DNA of 64,000 nucleotides from Flavobacterium sp. RSP15 (GTDB lineage: Bacteria; Bacteroidota; Bacteroidia; Flavobacteriales; Flavobacteriaceae), in NCBI RefSeq assembly GCF_003968755.1, contig NZ_RYDL01000002.1, positions 248,001-312,000 on the forward strand, in the 5' to 3' direction. The notes under the pieces were generated by a model. The model ran no database searches, was not told the DNA's origin, and worked only from the letters and a program-made list of their open reading frames with translations. Position numbers and translations under genes: made by a program. Shown here one piece after another: positions 8,814-16,552 of this stretch; position 1 is the first letter of the stretch; every line of letters begins with the position of its first letter.

Positions 8814-8846
8814 TTTAACCATATAAGATATTTAAGGTCATATAAG
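8814..8846. repeat. inverted-repeat end (left) of the GxxExxY cassette
   Basis: The segment TTTAACCATATAAGATAT and following (8814-8841) matches the reverse complement of 9492-9519 at 26 of 28 positions. It starts 15 bp after sufE. The two arms enclose the GxxExxY gene. The motif resembles the arms at 22349-22371 and 22616-22638. Confidence 0.75.
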
Positions 8847-8869
8847 TAATAACCATGGTATAATGTCGT

Positions 8870-8914
8870 ATTTTTAAATCAAGATAAAATTACATAACAA
8901 TCTGATTTAAAAAT
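8870..8914. repeat. 12-bp perfect inverted repeat inside the GxxExxY cassette
   Basis: ATTTTTAAATCA (8870-8881) is the exact reverse complement of TGATTTAAAAAT (8903-8914), with a 21-nt loop. It could form a hairpin in the leader of the GxxExxY gene. No T-run follows, so it is not an obvious terminator. Confidence 0.6.
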
Positions 8915-8935
8915 GTTTTACTTAAAGTTAATTCT

Positions 8936-8971
8936 TTTGACTTTACGACTTTTAAACTTTCGACTTACTTA
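8936..8971. repeat. single AAAGTC-type arm upstream of the GxxExxY gene
   Basis: TTTGACTTTACGACTTTTAA and following sequence is an arm of the AAAGTC family in the GACTTT orientation. No opposed partner is visible next to it, unlike the other copies. Confidence 0.5.
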
Positions 8972-8995
8972 AGTGAGAATAAAAAATGGAAATTT

Positions 8996-9403
8996 ATGAC
9001 CAAAACATATTTAAAAGATTTAATTTATCAGGTTAATGGTTGTGCCATAGAAGTACATAAACATCTTGGTCCCGGTCTTTTAGAAAGTGTTTATCATACT
9101 TGTTTAAAAAAAGAATTGACAATAAGAGGTTTTGAATTTCAAACTGAACTTACAATTCCTGTTTATTATAAAGGTTTAGAACTTGAAACAGGATTAAGAT
9201 GTGACTTATTGGTTGAAAAAAGTTTGGTTGTTGAACTGAAAGCAATAGAAAAAGTTTTACCAATACATGAAGCTCAAATTTTAACCTATATGAACCTTTT
9301 AGAAATTCCTATAGGATTAATGATAAATTTCAATGTAACACATATTTTTAAAGAAGGACAAAAAACATATGTCAACGAAAGATATAGATATCTGGAAGAA
9401 TAA
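8996..9403 (+). CDS. GxxExxY family protein (PD-(D/E)XK-like)
   Basis: The 135-aa protein carries the family motif GPGLLESVYHTCLKKEL. After it come YKGLELETGLRCDLLVEKSLVVELKAIEK, in which RCD and ELK fit the D...ExK core of the PD-(D/E)XK nuclease-like fold, and the family's IHEAQILTYM segment. Function is unknown; these genes are common as lone intergenic genes in Bacteroidetes. The gene lies between sufE and the DUF59 gene inside a segment bounded by 28-bp inverted repeats (8814-8841 and 9492-9519), so it looks like cargo of a small element. Unlike the other accessory genes in the suf gaps, it is intact. Confidence 0.88.
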   Translation: MTKTYLKDLIYQVNGCAIEVHKHLGPGLLESVYHTCLKKELTIRGFEFQTELTIPVYYKGLELETGLRCDLLVEKSLVVELKAIEKVLPIHEAQILTYMNLLEIPIGLMINFNVTHIFKEGQKTYVNERYRYLEE

Positions 9404-9485
9404 AAAACAAACATAGCAGACTTTAAATATGATTTAATCAAGCTAAATAATAAAAAAAGTACAAATATAATATTCAAAACAAAAA

Positions 9486-9519
9486 CCTTAAATGACCTTC
9501 AATGTCTTATATGGTTAAA
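9486..9519. repeat. inverted-repeat end (right) of the GxxExxY cassette
   Basis: The segment 9492-9519, ending CTTATATGGTTAAA, is the reverse complement of the left arm with two mismatches. It ends 11 bp before the DUF59 start codon. No target-site duplication is apparent outside the two arms. Confidence 0.75.
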
Positions 9520-9530
9520 ACACTCAAATA

Positions 9531-9854
9531 ATGGAACAAGAAATAGACACCACTGAATTAGGAGAATCGATCGTAAAAATATTAAAGACTATTTACGATC
9601 CGGAGATTCCTGTAGACATTTACGAATTAGGATTAATATATGACGTGATGGTCAATACGGATTATGAAGTAAAAATCCTGATGACCCTTACTTCACCCAA
9701 CTGCCCCGTTGCAGAAAGCTTACCAAGAGAAGTGGAAGAAAAAGTGAAATCGATAGAACATGTAAAAGACGCTGAAGTAGAAATTACTTTTGATCCGCCT
9801 TGGAGCAAAGATTTAATGAGCGAAGAAGCTAAATTAGAATTGGGAATGCTTTAA
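9531..9854 (+). CDS. sufT: DUF59/MIP18-family SUF-associated Fe-S assembly protein (SufT-like)
   Basis: The 107-aa protein is a single DUF59 (MIP18/PaaD) domain: IYDPEIPVDIYELGLIYDV, then MTLTSPNCPVAESLP with the conserved Cys, and VEITFDPPWSKDLMSEEAKLELGML. These proteins act in Fe-S carriage or maturation, and the version next to suf genes is usually called the SUF-associated protein or SufT. It probably belongs to the same transcription unit as the DUF2480 gene 90 bp downstream. The domain call is firm; the exact biochemical role follows from family and position only. Confidence 0.88.
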   Translation: MEQEIDTTELGESIVKILKTIYDPEIPVDIYELGLIYDVMVNTDYEVKILMTLTSPNCPVAESLPREVEEKVKSIEHVKDAEVEITFDPPWSKDLMSEEAKLELGML

Positions 9855-9856
9855 AT

Positions 9857-9940
9857 TAGTCCTAATGTCGAAAGTCATAAAGTCGCTAAGTATTTGACCT
9901 TATGACTTTAGACATTCGACTTTAAGACTTTAAGACTTTT
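9857..9940. repeat. AAAGTC-type paired-arm repeat
   Basis: A left arm (TAGTCCTAATGTCGAAAGTC, 9857-9886) faces an opposed right arm (GACCTTATGACTTTAGACAT onward, 9896-9940). The RNA could fold into a long imperfect hairpin. It fills the gap between the DUF59 and DUF2480 genes and has no T-run of its own. Confidence 0.7.
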
Positions 9941-9944
9941 AAAA

Positions 9945-10454
9945 ATGGAAATAATAAATAAAGTTGCGAATAGTGTTTTGGAAGTTTTCGATCTTGAAGA
10001 CTATTATCCAAAAGGGATTCGTACGCAAATCGATATTTCAAAATGGCTTTTAGAAGGATTTTTATTGAAAGAAAAAGACTTTAGAGAGGAACTGAAAAAT
10101 CACGATTGGTCACAATACCAAAATCACTATGTGGCAATTCACTGCAGCACTGATGCTATTGTTCCTGCCTGGGCTTCGATTTTGGTTGCCATTCAAGTAG
10201 CGCCATTTGCAAAGAAAATTATCAATGGAACTTTGGAAGATTTAGACGCTTCACTCTATGAAGAGTTATTGTCTAAAATTGATTATTCGGTTTATGAAAA
10301 TAAGCCTGTTATTATAAAAGGATGCTCCAGAAAACCGGTTCCGATGCGGGCTTATGTTTTAGCAGCGCATTACCTACAACCTTTTGCACGAAGTATCATG
10401 TATGGTGAAGCCTGCTCTGCCGTTCCATTATACAAAGCGCCTAAAAAAGGATAA
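9945..10454 (+). CDS. DUF2480 family protein
   Basis: This 169-aa soluble protein matches the DUF2480 family of Bacteroidetes: an N-terminal VLEVFDLEDYYPKGIRTQIDISKWL, then YVAIHCSTDAIVPAWASILVAIQVAPFA and a C-terminal VIIKGCSRKPVPMRAYVLAAHYLQPFARSIMYGEACSAVPLYK. Three conserved-looking cysteines (in HCSTD, KGCSR and EACSAV) are notable in an Fe-S assembly operon, but metal binding has not been read from the sequence. It regularly follows the DUF59 gene at the end of flavobacterial suf operons, and the broken DUF3078 gene comes next. Molecular function is unknown. Confidence 0.88.
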   Translation: MEIINKVANSVLEVFDLEDYYPKGIRTQIDISKWLLEGFLLKEKDFREELKNHDWSQYQNHYVAIHCSTDAIVPAWASILVAIQVAPFAKKIINGTLEDLDASLYEELLSKIDYSVYENKPVIIKGCSRKPVPMRAYVLAAHYLQPFARSIMYGEACSAVPLYKAPKKG

Positions 10455-10502
10455 AATAGTACGTTTAGGAACAGGAACACCGTGTATTTAAAAAATAAAG
10501 AC

Positions 10503-10894
10503 ATGAACAAAACAGTCTTTTCTGTGGAATTATTTTTTTCCCTGATAGCTGTCACTGTACAAGAAACAGCGACAGACCCTGCAAGATTTGGGAGCAAAAA
10601 AGGAAACATCGCACTTCTTTTTAATCAATCCGCATATAACAAACAATAGCAGAGTGGCGGAACTTCGAATTTTGCGGTGAGTTTTGGATTGAATTACGAT
10701 TTCAATTACAAAAAAGAGCTGTTATTTGGGATAATAAATTCATTTTAGCATACGGTTTAAGAAAAATAAAAGGGGATGAAAAAACCGTAAATACGGATGT
10801 TCGTCTAAAACTGAATTCCCTTTGGGGTAAAAAAGCCAAAGGAAAATAGTATTATAATATGTTTTTCAATTTTAAAACTCCAGAACGAATATAA
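10503..10894 (+). pseudogene. degraded DUF3078 family (outer membrane-type) gene
   Basis: An ATG at 10503 opens a frame that soon reads GNIALLFNQSAYNKQ, stops at TAG 10647-10649, and continues in frame as QSGGTSNFAVSFGLNYDFNYKKEL. A frameshift near 10710-10720 is followed by IWDNKFILAYGLRKIKGDEKT and VRLKLNSLWGKKAKGK, then a TAG and FFNFKTPERI, ending at 10894. These pieces match the N-terminal half of DUF3078 proteins, which are predicted outer membrane proteins normally found after DUF2480 in flavobacterial suf loci. With at least two stops, a frameshift and a missing 3' half, it is a true ruin rather than a sequencing artefact. Confidence 0.8.
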
Positions 10895-11045
10895 GGGTTA
10901 CAATCGCAAACGTAAATAACACAAAATTTAGTGCAATTTCAATTAAATTGAAAACTACATTCAACTTTATTTTAATTTAATCAACGGGTTTAATTAGAAA
11001 AAAGGTTAGTTAGCGTGTTTTTTGTGTAGTAAAACGGAACAAAAC

Positions 11046-11086
11046 TTCTCGATACGCCTCGCAGTCGAAGTGACTTGTATCGAGAA
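11046..11086. repeat. CTCGATAC inverted repeat, possible terminator
   Basis: TTCTCGATAC (11046-11055) pairs exactly with GTATCGAGAA (11077-11086), and TCG/CGA in the loop can extend the fold. TTTTT follows on the plus side. It is more GC-rich than its surroundings and of the kind found dispersed in flavobacterial genomes. It lies 12 bp beyond the stop of the DUF2452 gene and could end that transcript. Confidence 0.6.
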
Positions 11087-11097
11087 CCGTTTTTAAT

Positions 11098-11517
11098 TTA
11101 ATAATGAGGCAAATCTTTTGCATTCAGAAGTAACCATTTTTTATCACTATTCAATTTAAAAGTACCAATGTGTTCTTTGTTCCATTCATCTGGCCCTATC
11201 AACGAAAGAAAATTTATGCCATCAGTATCTCGATACAAATGATAAATTTCGCCAATAACGGGTTCAAATGAAAATTTAGCACTGTACACTAATTCATTCC
11301 ATTCGTATTCTTGCATCAATTTTTCATATTGAATCTTGAGCTCGTTAAATTTATTGCCAAGCTCTTTATTCACATTATCAATCCCTCTACTTTTCCAGGA
11401 AACCACATCATCAACACGGATTACTGGCGCTCCTACACTTGTAGCATAAGGCAAAAGATTAGCATTAAATCCTTTTTCAACTGAATATACGACATTGTCT
11501 GGTTTTTTACTTTCCAT
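11098..11517 (-). CDS. DUF2452 family protein
   Basis: This 139-aa protein fits DUF2452: KKPDNVVYSVEKGFNANLLPYATSVGAP at the N-terminus, then VVSWKSRGIDNVNKELGNKF, a helical EYEKLMQEYEWNELVYSAKFSFEPVIGEIYHLY segment and a FLSLIGPDEWN end. It has no signal peptide or membrane segment, so it is probably cytoplasmic. Function is unknown. It stands alone on the minus strand, between the DUF3078 ruin and a non-coding stretch. Confidence 0.8.
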   Translation of the reverse strand: MESKKPDNVVYSVEKGFNANLLPYATSVGAPVIRVDDVVSWKSRGIDNVNKELGNKFNELKIQYEKLMQEYEWNELVYSAKFSFEPVIGEIYHLYRDTDGINFLSLIGPDEWNKEHIGTFKLNSDKKWLLLNAKDLPHY

Positions 11518-12022
11518 GTGATTTTATTTTAATTTTGGGCACAGCTTTACTTGTTTTAAAAATGCACCTTACCATTCGATTTTTAAAATTAGCTCTGATT
11601 ATAAATATCTTGGCTTGCGCCAACACGAATACAAACGTCTAAAATTTATACGACAGTTATTTTGTTTATAAATTTGGTTACAAAGTTAAACAAAAATATG
11701 TAAAATAATCTACAACTATTCAATAGAAAAAGAGATGTTTCACAGAAACCAAAACGAGTTGAATAATAAACGGTATAAATTAAATTTTTACATTTCATAA
11801 AAGTACCAATGGCAAATCAAATAACAATGTGCTATTGCGAATATGAATAAATCTATTGTTGTATTTTTAACGATTCAGTCTTAGATGAACTACTTCCACT
11901 ACAAGTCAAGCGTCATCTTTCACTTGAAGAGACATAAAAGCGCTATTAGAAGTTAATATTTTGTTAAATACTTATTATTGTTTAACATTTTTGTAAATTT
12001 ACTAAACAAAAAAAATACAGTC
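11518..12022. other. non-coding stretch with possible gene debris
   Basis: About 500 bp without an open frame of useful length. Near 11880-11950 the plus strand translates in pieces to DELLPLQVKRHLSLEE-like sequence interrupted by stops, which could be debris of an old gene, but it is too short to assign. The last 60 bp are a very AT-rich tract that probably holds the promoter of the next gene. I see no other structure. Confidence 0.35.
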
Positions 12023-12496
12023 ATGAAAAAATTAATTGGTTTATTTACAGCATTATTTCTTTTCGTAAGTTCATCATCATGTAATGATGATCAAGAGATT
12101 CCAGGACAAAGCATTACGACTTTCTCAGCTGATATGTTAATGGGATCAAACGAGGTTCCAGCAAACAACTCTACTGCAATGGGTAACGCAACACTTAAAT
12201 TTAACAATACCACAAAAGTATTTACAATCACGGTAACACATAACCTGTCATCTATTACTGCTGGACACATCCATAAAGGAGCTTCGGGAACAAATGGAAG
12301 CGTGGTTTTTCCGTTCACTACTCTTGCGTCTTCAATTAGTTATACGAGTGTTGCTCTAACTGCAGAACAAGAGGCAGATCTTATGGCTAATCTTTATTAT
12401 GTAAATCTGCACTCTTCTACATTTACTGCAGGTGAAATAAGAGGTCAATTGATTAAGGGAACTACAACAACTCCTAGTACTGGTGGGGGTTACTAA
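12023..12496 (+). CDS. CHRD domain lipoprotein
   Basis: The start at 12023 is preferred over the ATG at 11978 because it begins a lipoprotein signal, MKKLIGLFTALFLFVSSSSC, with Cys20 as the lipidation site. The rest is a single CHRD domain: ADMLMGSNEVPANNSTAMGNATLKF, then ITAGHIHKGASGTNGSVVFPF and a closing YVNLHSSTFTAGEIRGQL. CHRD domains are beta-rich and found in surface and secreted proteins; the bacterial role is unknown. A Gly/Thr-rich tail ends the 157-aa protein. It is followed by its own terminator hairpin, so it is probably monocistronic. Confidence 0.88.
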   Translation: MKKLIGLFTALFLFVSSSSCNDDQEIPGQSITTFSADMLMGSNEVPANNSTAMGNATLKFNNTTKVFTITVTHNLSSITAGHIHKGASGTNGSVVFPFTTLASSISYTSVALTAEQEADLMANLYYVNLHSSTFTAGEIRGQLIKGTTTTPSTGGGY

Positions 12497-12520
12497 GTTC
12501 ATATTATTTCCAATAAATTT

Positions 12521-12563
12521 ATAAGTCTTACTTCTAACTAAAGAACGTAAGACTTATTTTGTT
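12521..12563 (+). terminator. terminator hairpin after the CHRD gene
   Basis: ATAAGTCTTAC (12521-12531) pairs exactly with GTAAGACTTAT (12547-12557), and TTC/GAA can extend the stem inward. TTTTGTTTG follows. It lies 25 bp beyond the CHRD stop codon. Confidence 0.75.
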
Positions 12564-12692
12564 TGTGGTATCATGTTAATATTTGTAATTTAAATACATA
12601 ACATCTTAAACTTCTAACGCACAATTGTTATTTCAAAACATTTACTTAAGGGCTATAAAATCAATTGTTTTAATTTAATCATTGGAGCGTAT

Positions 12693-12723
12693 TTTTCTTT
12701 TAGCTACGGTTTACGTATCTTTG
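12693..12723 (+). promoter_or_regulatory. candidate promoter for the dehydrogenase-cytochrome pair
   Basis: TATCTTTG at 12716-12723 fits the -7 consensus TAnnTTTG, with a T-rich -33 region at 12692-12696. The start codon is 31 bp downstream. Confidence 0.5.
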
Positions 12724-12754
12724 TTATACGGTTCACATTTTAAATCGTATTCCT

Positions 12755-13879
12755 ATGAAAAAAATCAAATTAGTTTCACTTTCAATTATATCCTTTCTTT
12801 CTTTTAGTTGTAACGCACAGGTTAAATCTGATGACATTCCTATCAAAGACGAGGTAAAAAACTATACGCTTGAAACCGTGGTTGCAGATATTGCTGTTCC
12901 GTGGGGGATGACTTGGTTGCCAGACGGCAGCATGTTAGTTACCGAAAAAAGTGGTGTTTTATACCATATCAAAAACGGAACAAGAACAGAAATCAAAAAT
13001 GTTCCAAAAGTATACGCACGTGGACAAGGTGGGTTATTAGACATCGCTTTACACCCTGATTATGCTAAAAATGGTTGGATTTATATGACCTTCGCTTCCG
13101 ATGAAGGGGAAGGTACTGGCGGTCACACAAAACTCATTCGAGCCAAAATATTGGACGAAGCGCTGACACAAATTGAATCACTTTACAAAGCCACTCCAAA
13201 CACTACAAAAGGACAACATTTTGGTTCCCGAATTCTATTTGACAACGACGGTTATTTGTATTTCTCCATCGGAGAGCGGGGCGAACATTTTGTCAATCCG
13301 CAAGACATAAAGCGTGATGGCGGAAAAATATACCGACTAAATGATGATGGAAGCATCCCTAAAGACAATCCATTTGTAGGTCAAACCGGAGCCAAAGAAG
13401 CAATTTACACTTATGGAAATCGCAATCCGCAAGGAATGGCAAAAAACCCAGTAACAGGCGCCATTTGGGAACATGAACATGGTCCACAAGGTGGAGATGA
13501 AATCAATATCATAAAAAAAGGAATCAATTATGGATGGCCTGTGGTGACTTATGGTATCGATTATGACGGAACCACCATTAGTAAAGAAAACGAAAAACCA
13601 GGCATCCAAAAACCTATTTATTATTGGTTGCCGTCCATCGCTCCAAGCGGAATGGCTTTTGTCACCAGCGACAAATATCCAGACTGGAAAGGACATTTAT
13701 TGGTGGGCTCTTTGAAATTCCAATATCTTGAATTGCTAAAGTTAAAAGGAAATGAAGTGATCGGCAGACAAAAAATTGCAACCGGAATTGGTCGCGTGCG
13801 TAATGTGGCACAAGGTCCGGATGGCTATATTTATATGGGCGTGGAAGGAAAAGGAATTATTAAAATTATACCAAATTAA
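12755..13879 (+). CDS. PQQ-dependent sugar dehydrogenase (sorbosone/glucose dehydrogenase-like)
   Basis: The 374-aa protein is a GSDH-type six-bladed beta-propeller. After a signal with a lipobox-like MKKIKLVSLSIISFLSFSC, it shows VPWGMTWLPDGSMLVTEKSG, GQGGLLDIALHPDYAKNGWIYM, SIGERGEHFVNPQD, YGNRNPQGMAKNP with EHEHGPQGGDEIN, and a C-terminal VAQGPDGYIYMGVEG. The propeller with RNPQG and EHGPxGGDEIN motifs is characteristic of soluble aldose sugar dehydrogenases that use PQQ in the periplasm. The substrate is unknown, and no PQQ biosynthesis gene is in the window, so the cofactor may be taken from outside. A cytochrome c gene follows 3 bp later and is the likely electron acceptor. Confidence 0.87.
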   Translation: MKKIKLVSLSIISFLSFSCNAQVKSDDIPIKDEVKNYTLETVVADIAVPWGMTWLPDGSMLVTEKSGVLYHIKNGTRTEIKNVPKVYARGQGGLLDIALHPDYAKNGWIYMTFASDEGEGTGGHTKLIRAKILDEALTQIESLYKATPNTTKGQHFGSRILFDNDGYLYFSIGERGEHFVNPQDIKRDGGKIYRLNDDGSIPKDNPFVGQTGAKEAIYTYGNRNPQGMAKNPVTGAIWEHEHGPQGGDEINIIKKGINYGWPVVTYGIDYDGTTISKENEKPGIQKPIYYWLPSIAPSGMAFVTSDKYPDWKGHLLVGSLKFQYLELLKLKGNEVIGRQKIATGIGRVRNVAQGPDGYIYMGVEGKGIIKIIPN

Positions 13880-13882
13880 ACG

Positions 13883-14326
13883 ATGTTGATAACGAAATTA
13901 TTTTTAGGATTTGGAGTGTTTGTATTGGGAAGCTTCTCTTTTGCAAATCCATTTTCCGCAGACAACTATATTGACTTGAATACTGAAACCGAAGTTGCTG
14001 CAAAACTTCAGTCACCCGGAAAAGAAATTTATGCAGATTTTTGCATGCAATGCCATGGCGCAAATGGAAAAGGAGATGGTAAGAACTTCCCGCCTCTAGA
14101 CGGTTCGGACTGGTTGAAAACTAAGAGAAATCAAAGTATCGCTGCCGTAAAATTTGGACAAAGTGGCGAAATTGTTGTCAATAAAATCAAGTACAATAGC
14201 AGCATGCCGGCCATGGGACTTACGGATCAGGAAGTGGCTGATGTGATGAATTACATTATGACTTCCTGGAGTAATAAACAAACCAAAATCGTTACCGAGA
14301 AAGAGGTCGCTGCCATTAAAAAATAA
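13883..14326 (+). CDS. periplasmic c-type cytochrome
   Basis: This 147-aa protein has a Sec signal (residues 1-21) and one heme-binding motif, CMQCH (Cys54, Cys57, His58), followed by GANGKGDG. A Met in SMPAMG (Met108 or Met111) fits the distal heme ligand. It belongs to the small monoheme class I cytochromes. It starts 3 bp after the sugar dehydrogenase gene, so the pair is almost certainly co-transcribed, and it probably takes electrons from the dehydrogenase toward the respiratory chain. That partnership is inferred from position. Confidence 0.92.
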   Translation: MLITKLFLGFGVFVLGSFSFANPFSADNYIDLNTETEVAAKLQSPGKEIYADFCMQCHGANGKGDGKNFPPLDGSDWLKTKRNQSIAAVKFGQSGEIVVNKIKYNSSMPAMGLTDQEVADVMNYIMTSWSNKQTKIVTEKEVAAIKK

Positions 14327-14345
14327 AATATCGACTGATTCCTAT

Positions 14346-16424
14346 CTAAAAAAGAAACGCTACCGAAAAACCACCGTAAAAATTGACGGGATTTCCTGGA
14401 TAAAAATAACGTGGCGCGGCAGTGCCGAAACCAACTGCGTTTGGCAAAATATTAGCCGCATATTTAGTACCTAAAGCGTTATTGATTCCAGCATTCAGCT
14501 CTGTTTTCAGAATTTTAAAAATCGTGAAAACATAGGTCGTTTTAATATCAAGCAACGAATACCGCTCACTGTATTTTGTATTGGAATCATTTAACGGAAT
14601 TTTACTCATCGTTCGGAAAGAAGTGTTGACACCAAATCCATTTTTTGTGGTTAAATCTACTCCAAAATTAAATTGCTTTTCAGGAACGCCCGTCAATTGA
14701 TTTCCCGAATAATCAGCATCACCATCCAAGAATTCTTTGAATTTAAAGGTATTCACCGCACCTGAAAAATAAGAAGTCATTTGAAATTGGGTAAGTTCGA
14801 AAAGTTTGTAATTAACCAAGAATTCTAATCCTGAATGCGAACTGCTTCCTGCATTAATCCCAACAAATTGATCATTGGCGGTGCGTCGTGCCACTAATAA
14901 ATTTTCAATTTGTGTGCTATAAAACGTTACTTCGGTGTATATTTTATTTTCAAGCCAGTTTCCTTTGAAACCCAATTCATAATTCCACCCCACTTCTGGT
15001 TTCAAATCGGTGTTTATTTGCCCTTCTGGAGTCAGTGTTTCAGCAACTGATGGCACCGAAAATCCTTTACTCACCGATGTAAATATATTTTTTCCTTTGC
15101 TTACTTTATACGAGAAACCAATTCTTGGTGACCACACATTTCCAAAAGCAAAGGGCATTTTTTGAGCCCCAGAATTATTTTCGAAAATATCTTTTAACGA
15201 ATATTTGGTTGTGTTAAATGCTACTCCGGTTTCCAGATGCAGTTTATCTGAAATCCAAAATTCCATTTGTAAAAAGTAGTTGCTGTAGTTCCGGTTTTGT
15301 TCGATGGAGCTGAATTCGTCGCCTTTTAAACTACCTTGACCAGGTTGCGATTTGTACAAATTTTTAAAAAGGGAATACGCGTATTTTTCCGTTAATAATT
15401 CGGTGCCAAAACTCAGTTCAAAGGGCAAAGAAAACAATTGGTCTTTGTAATTCACATTCGAACGAAGGCCTAGCGAACTTGTTTTTTCGTCCAAAATGTC
15501 AAAAGGTCTGGGTTCGTAAGCATCTTTAAAATTAGAAAAAATACTGGTTTGCAGCGACCATTTTTCAGAAAATTGATGGTCGTATCCTAAACCCAGCATG
15601 AATTTATCATACGACTCAAAACCTTGTGCGGCTGCCCATGTAGCGGCTGCTTTCTCTGGATTATTTTTTAAATCCGTCTCATTGATAGAACTTGGAATAA
15701 AAGCTTTCAATCGGGTGAATGTTCCCAAAAAGGAAAAACTACCCTTGGAATTAATTTTTTGTTTGGCATGCAGGTTAAATGATTTTCTGTCATAGGAACT
15801 ATTTTCCCTGAATCCGTCACTTTGTAAATCCGTAAAACTCGCAAATACATTCGTTTTGGAATCGCTGTATCCTGCCGAGAGTCGGTTTTGTAGCAACCCA
15901 AAACTCCCAAAAGTAACTGTTGATTTTCCAAACGATTCCAATAATGGAGTTTCTCTTGAAAACAAGTGAATCACGCCACCCAAACCGGATCCAAAACTCG
16001 TAGAATTTGGTCCTTTTATGATTTCTATTTTTTCGATTGACGCTAAATCAATATCGTCAATAGTGGTTTCACCTTCACCTGAACTCAATGGTATACCATC
16101 AAAATAGGCTTTTATTTTATTGGTTCCGTATTGAGATCTGGCGCCAATGCCACGAATCGTAATCCTGTTGGTGTTCAATGCACCTTGTTGCATGGTAACC
16201 CCGGGAATTTTGTTTAGCACAGGAGTCAGTATAATGCCATCACTTTTATTGATGTCGGCAGTAGTAATCACTGAAACGGAAGAGGCAGTGTTTTGAGGTG
16301 CATTTTTGATTGGCGAACCCTTCAAAGTGATTTCTGAAAGGGCTATGGTATCTTTTTTTATTTGTCCAAAAACAGTGAAAACACTGCATAAAAAAAGAAG
16401 AAAGGAAAGGCTATTTTTGAACAA
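14346..16424 (-). CDS. TonB-dependent outer membrane receptor
   Basis: The 692-aa protein has a signal peptide (MFKNSLSFLLFLCSVFTVFG), a plug domain with SVSVITTADINKSD, GVTMQQGALNTNRITIRGIGARSQYG and IEIIKGPNSTSFGSGLGGVIHLF, and a long beta-barrel ending in an aromatic residue (VAFLF) for outer membrane insertion. There is no N-terminal carboxypeptidase-like (CarboxypepD_reg) domain and no SusD partner, so it resembles siderophore or metal receptors (FecA/FhuE type) more than glycan importers. The ligand is unknown. It converges on the cytochrome gene with 19 bp between them. An 18-bp palindrome lies about 110 bp upstream of its start. Confidence 0.92.
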   Translation of the reverse strand: MFKNSLSFLLFLCSVFTVFGQIKKDTIALSEITLKGSPIKNAPQNTASSVSVITTADINKSDGIILTPVLNKIPGVTMQQGALNTNRITIRGIGARSQYGTNKIKAYFDGIPLSSGEGETTIDDIDLASIEKIEIIKGPNSTSFGSGLGGVIHLFSRETPLLESFGKSTVTFGSFGLLQNRLSAGYSDSKTNVFASFTDLQSDGFRENSSYDRKSFNLHAKQKINSKGSFSFLGTFTRLKAFIPSSINETDLKNNPEKAAATWAAAQGFESYDKFMLGLGYDHQFSEKWSLQTSIFSNFKDAYEPRPFDILDEKTSSLGLRSNVNYKDQLFSLPFELSFGTELLTEKYAYSLFKNLYKSQPGQGSLKGDEFSSIEQNRNYSNYFLQMEFWISDKLHLETGVAFNTTKYSLKDIFENNSGAQKMPFAFGNVWSPRIGFSYKVSKGKNIFTSVSKGFSVPSVAETLTPEGQINTDLKPEVGWNYELGFKGNWLENKIYTEVTFYSTQIENLLVARRTANDQFVGINAGSSSHSGLEFLVNYKLFELTQFQMTSYFSGAVNTFKFKEFLDGDADYSGNQLTGVPEKQFNFGVDLTTKNGFGVNTSFRTMSKIPLNDSNTKYSERYSLLDIKTTYVFTIFKILKTELNAGINNALGTKYAANILPNAVGFGTAAPRYFYPGNPVNFYGGFSVAFLF

Positions 16425-16534
16425 TTTTTGTCGTGTTAAAGGGAATGAAAACGTTTATAAAGTTAGCATTTTCTTTTTGTTCCAAAAAACCCTTTTAAAT
16501 AAAATATGGATTAAATAAAAATGCTCCCCACAAT

Positions 16535-16552
16535 TATAAGTTGCAACTTATA
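16535..16552. promoter_or_regulatory. perfect 18-bp palindrome, possible operator
   Basis: TATAAGTTGCAACTTATA is exactly self-complementary with no spacer. It lies 111 bp upstream of the TonB receptor start in the divergent region. Its form fits the operator of a dimeric regulator, but no known site was recognised. Confidence 0.45.

Noticed and set aside
10370..10609. 79-aa minus-strand frame across the DUF2480 end and the DUF3078 ruin
   Set aside because: It spans two plus-strand features and looks like neither; shadow of the coding sequence.
11880..11950. Possible gene remnant (DELLPLQVKRHLSLEE-like pieces)
   Set aside because: The pieces are short, contain stops and match no family I know; noted only in the description of the stretch.
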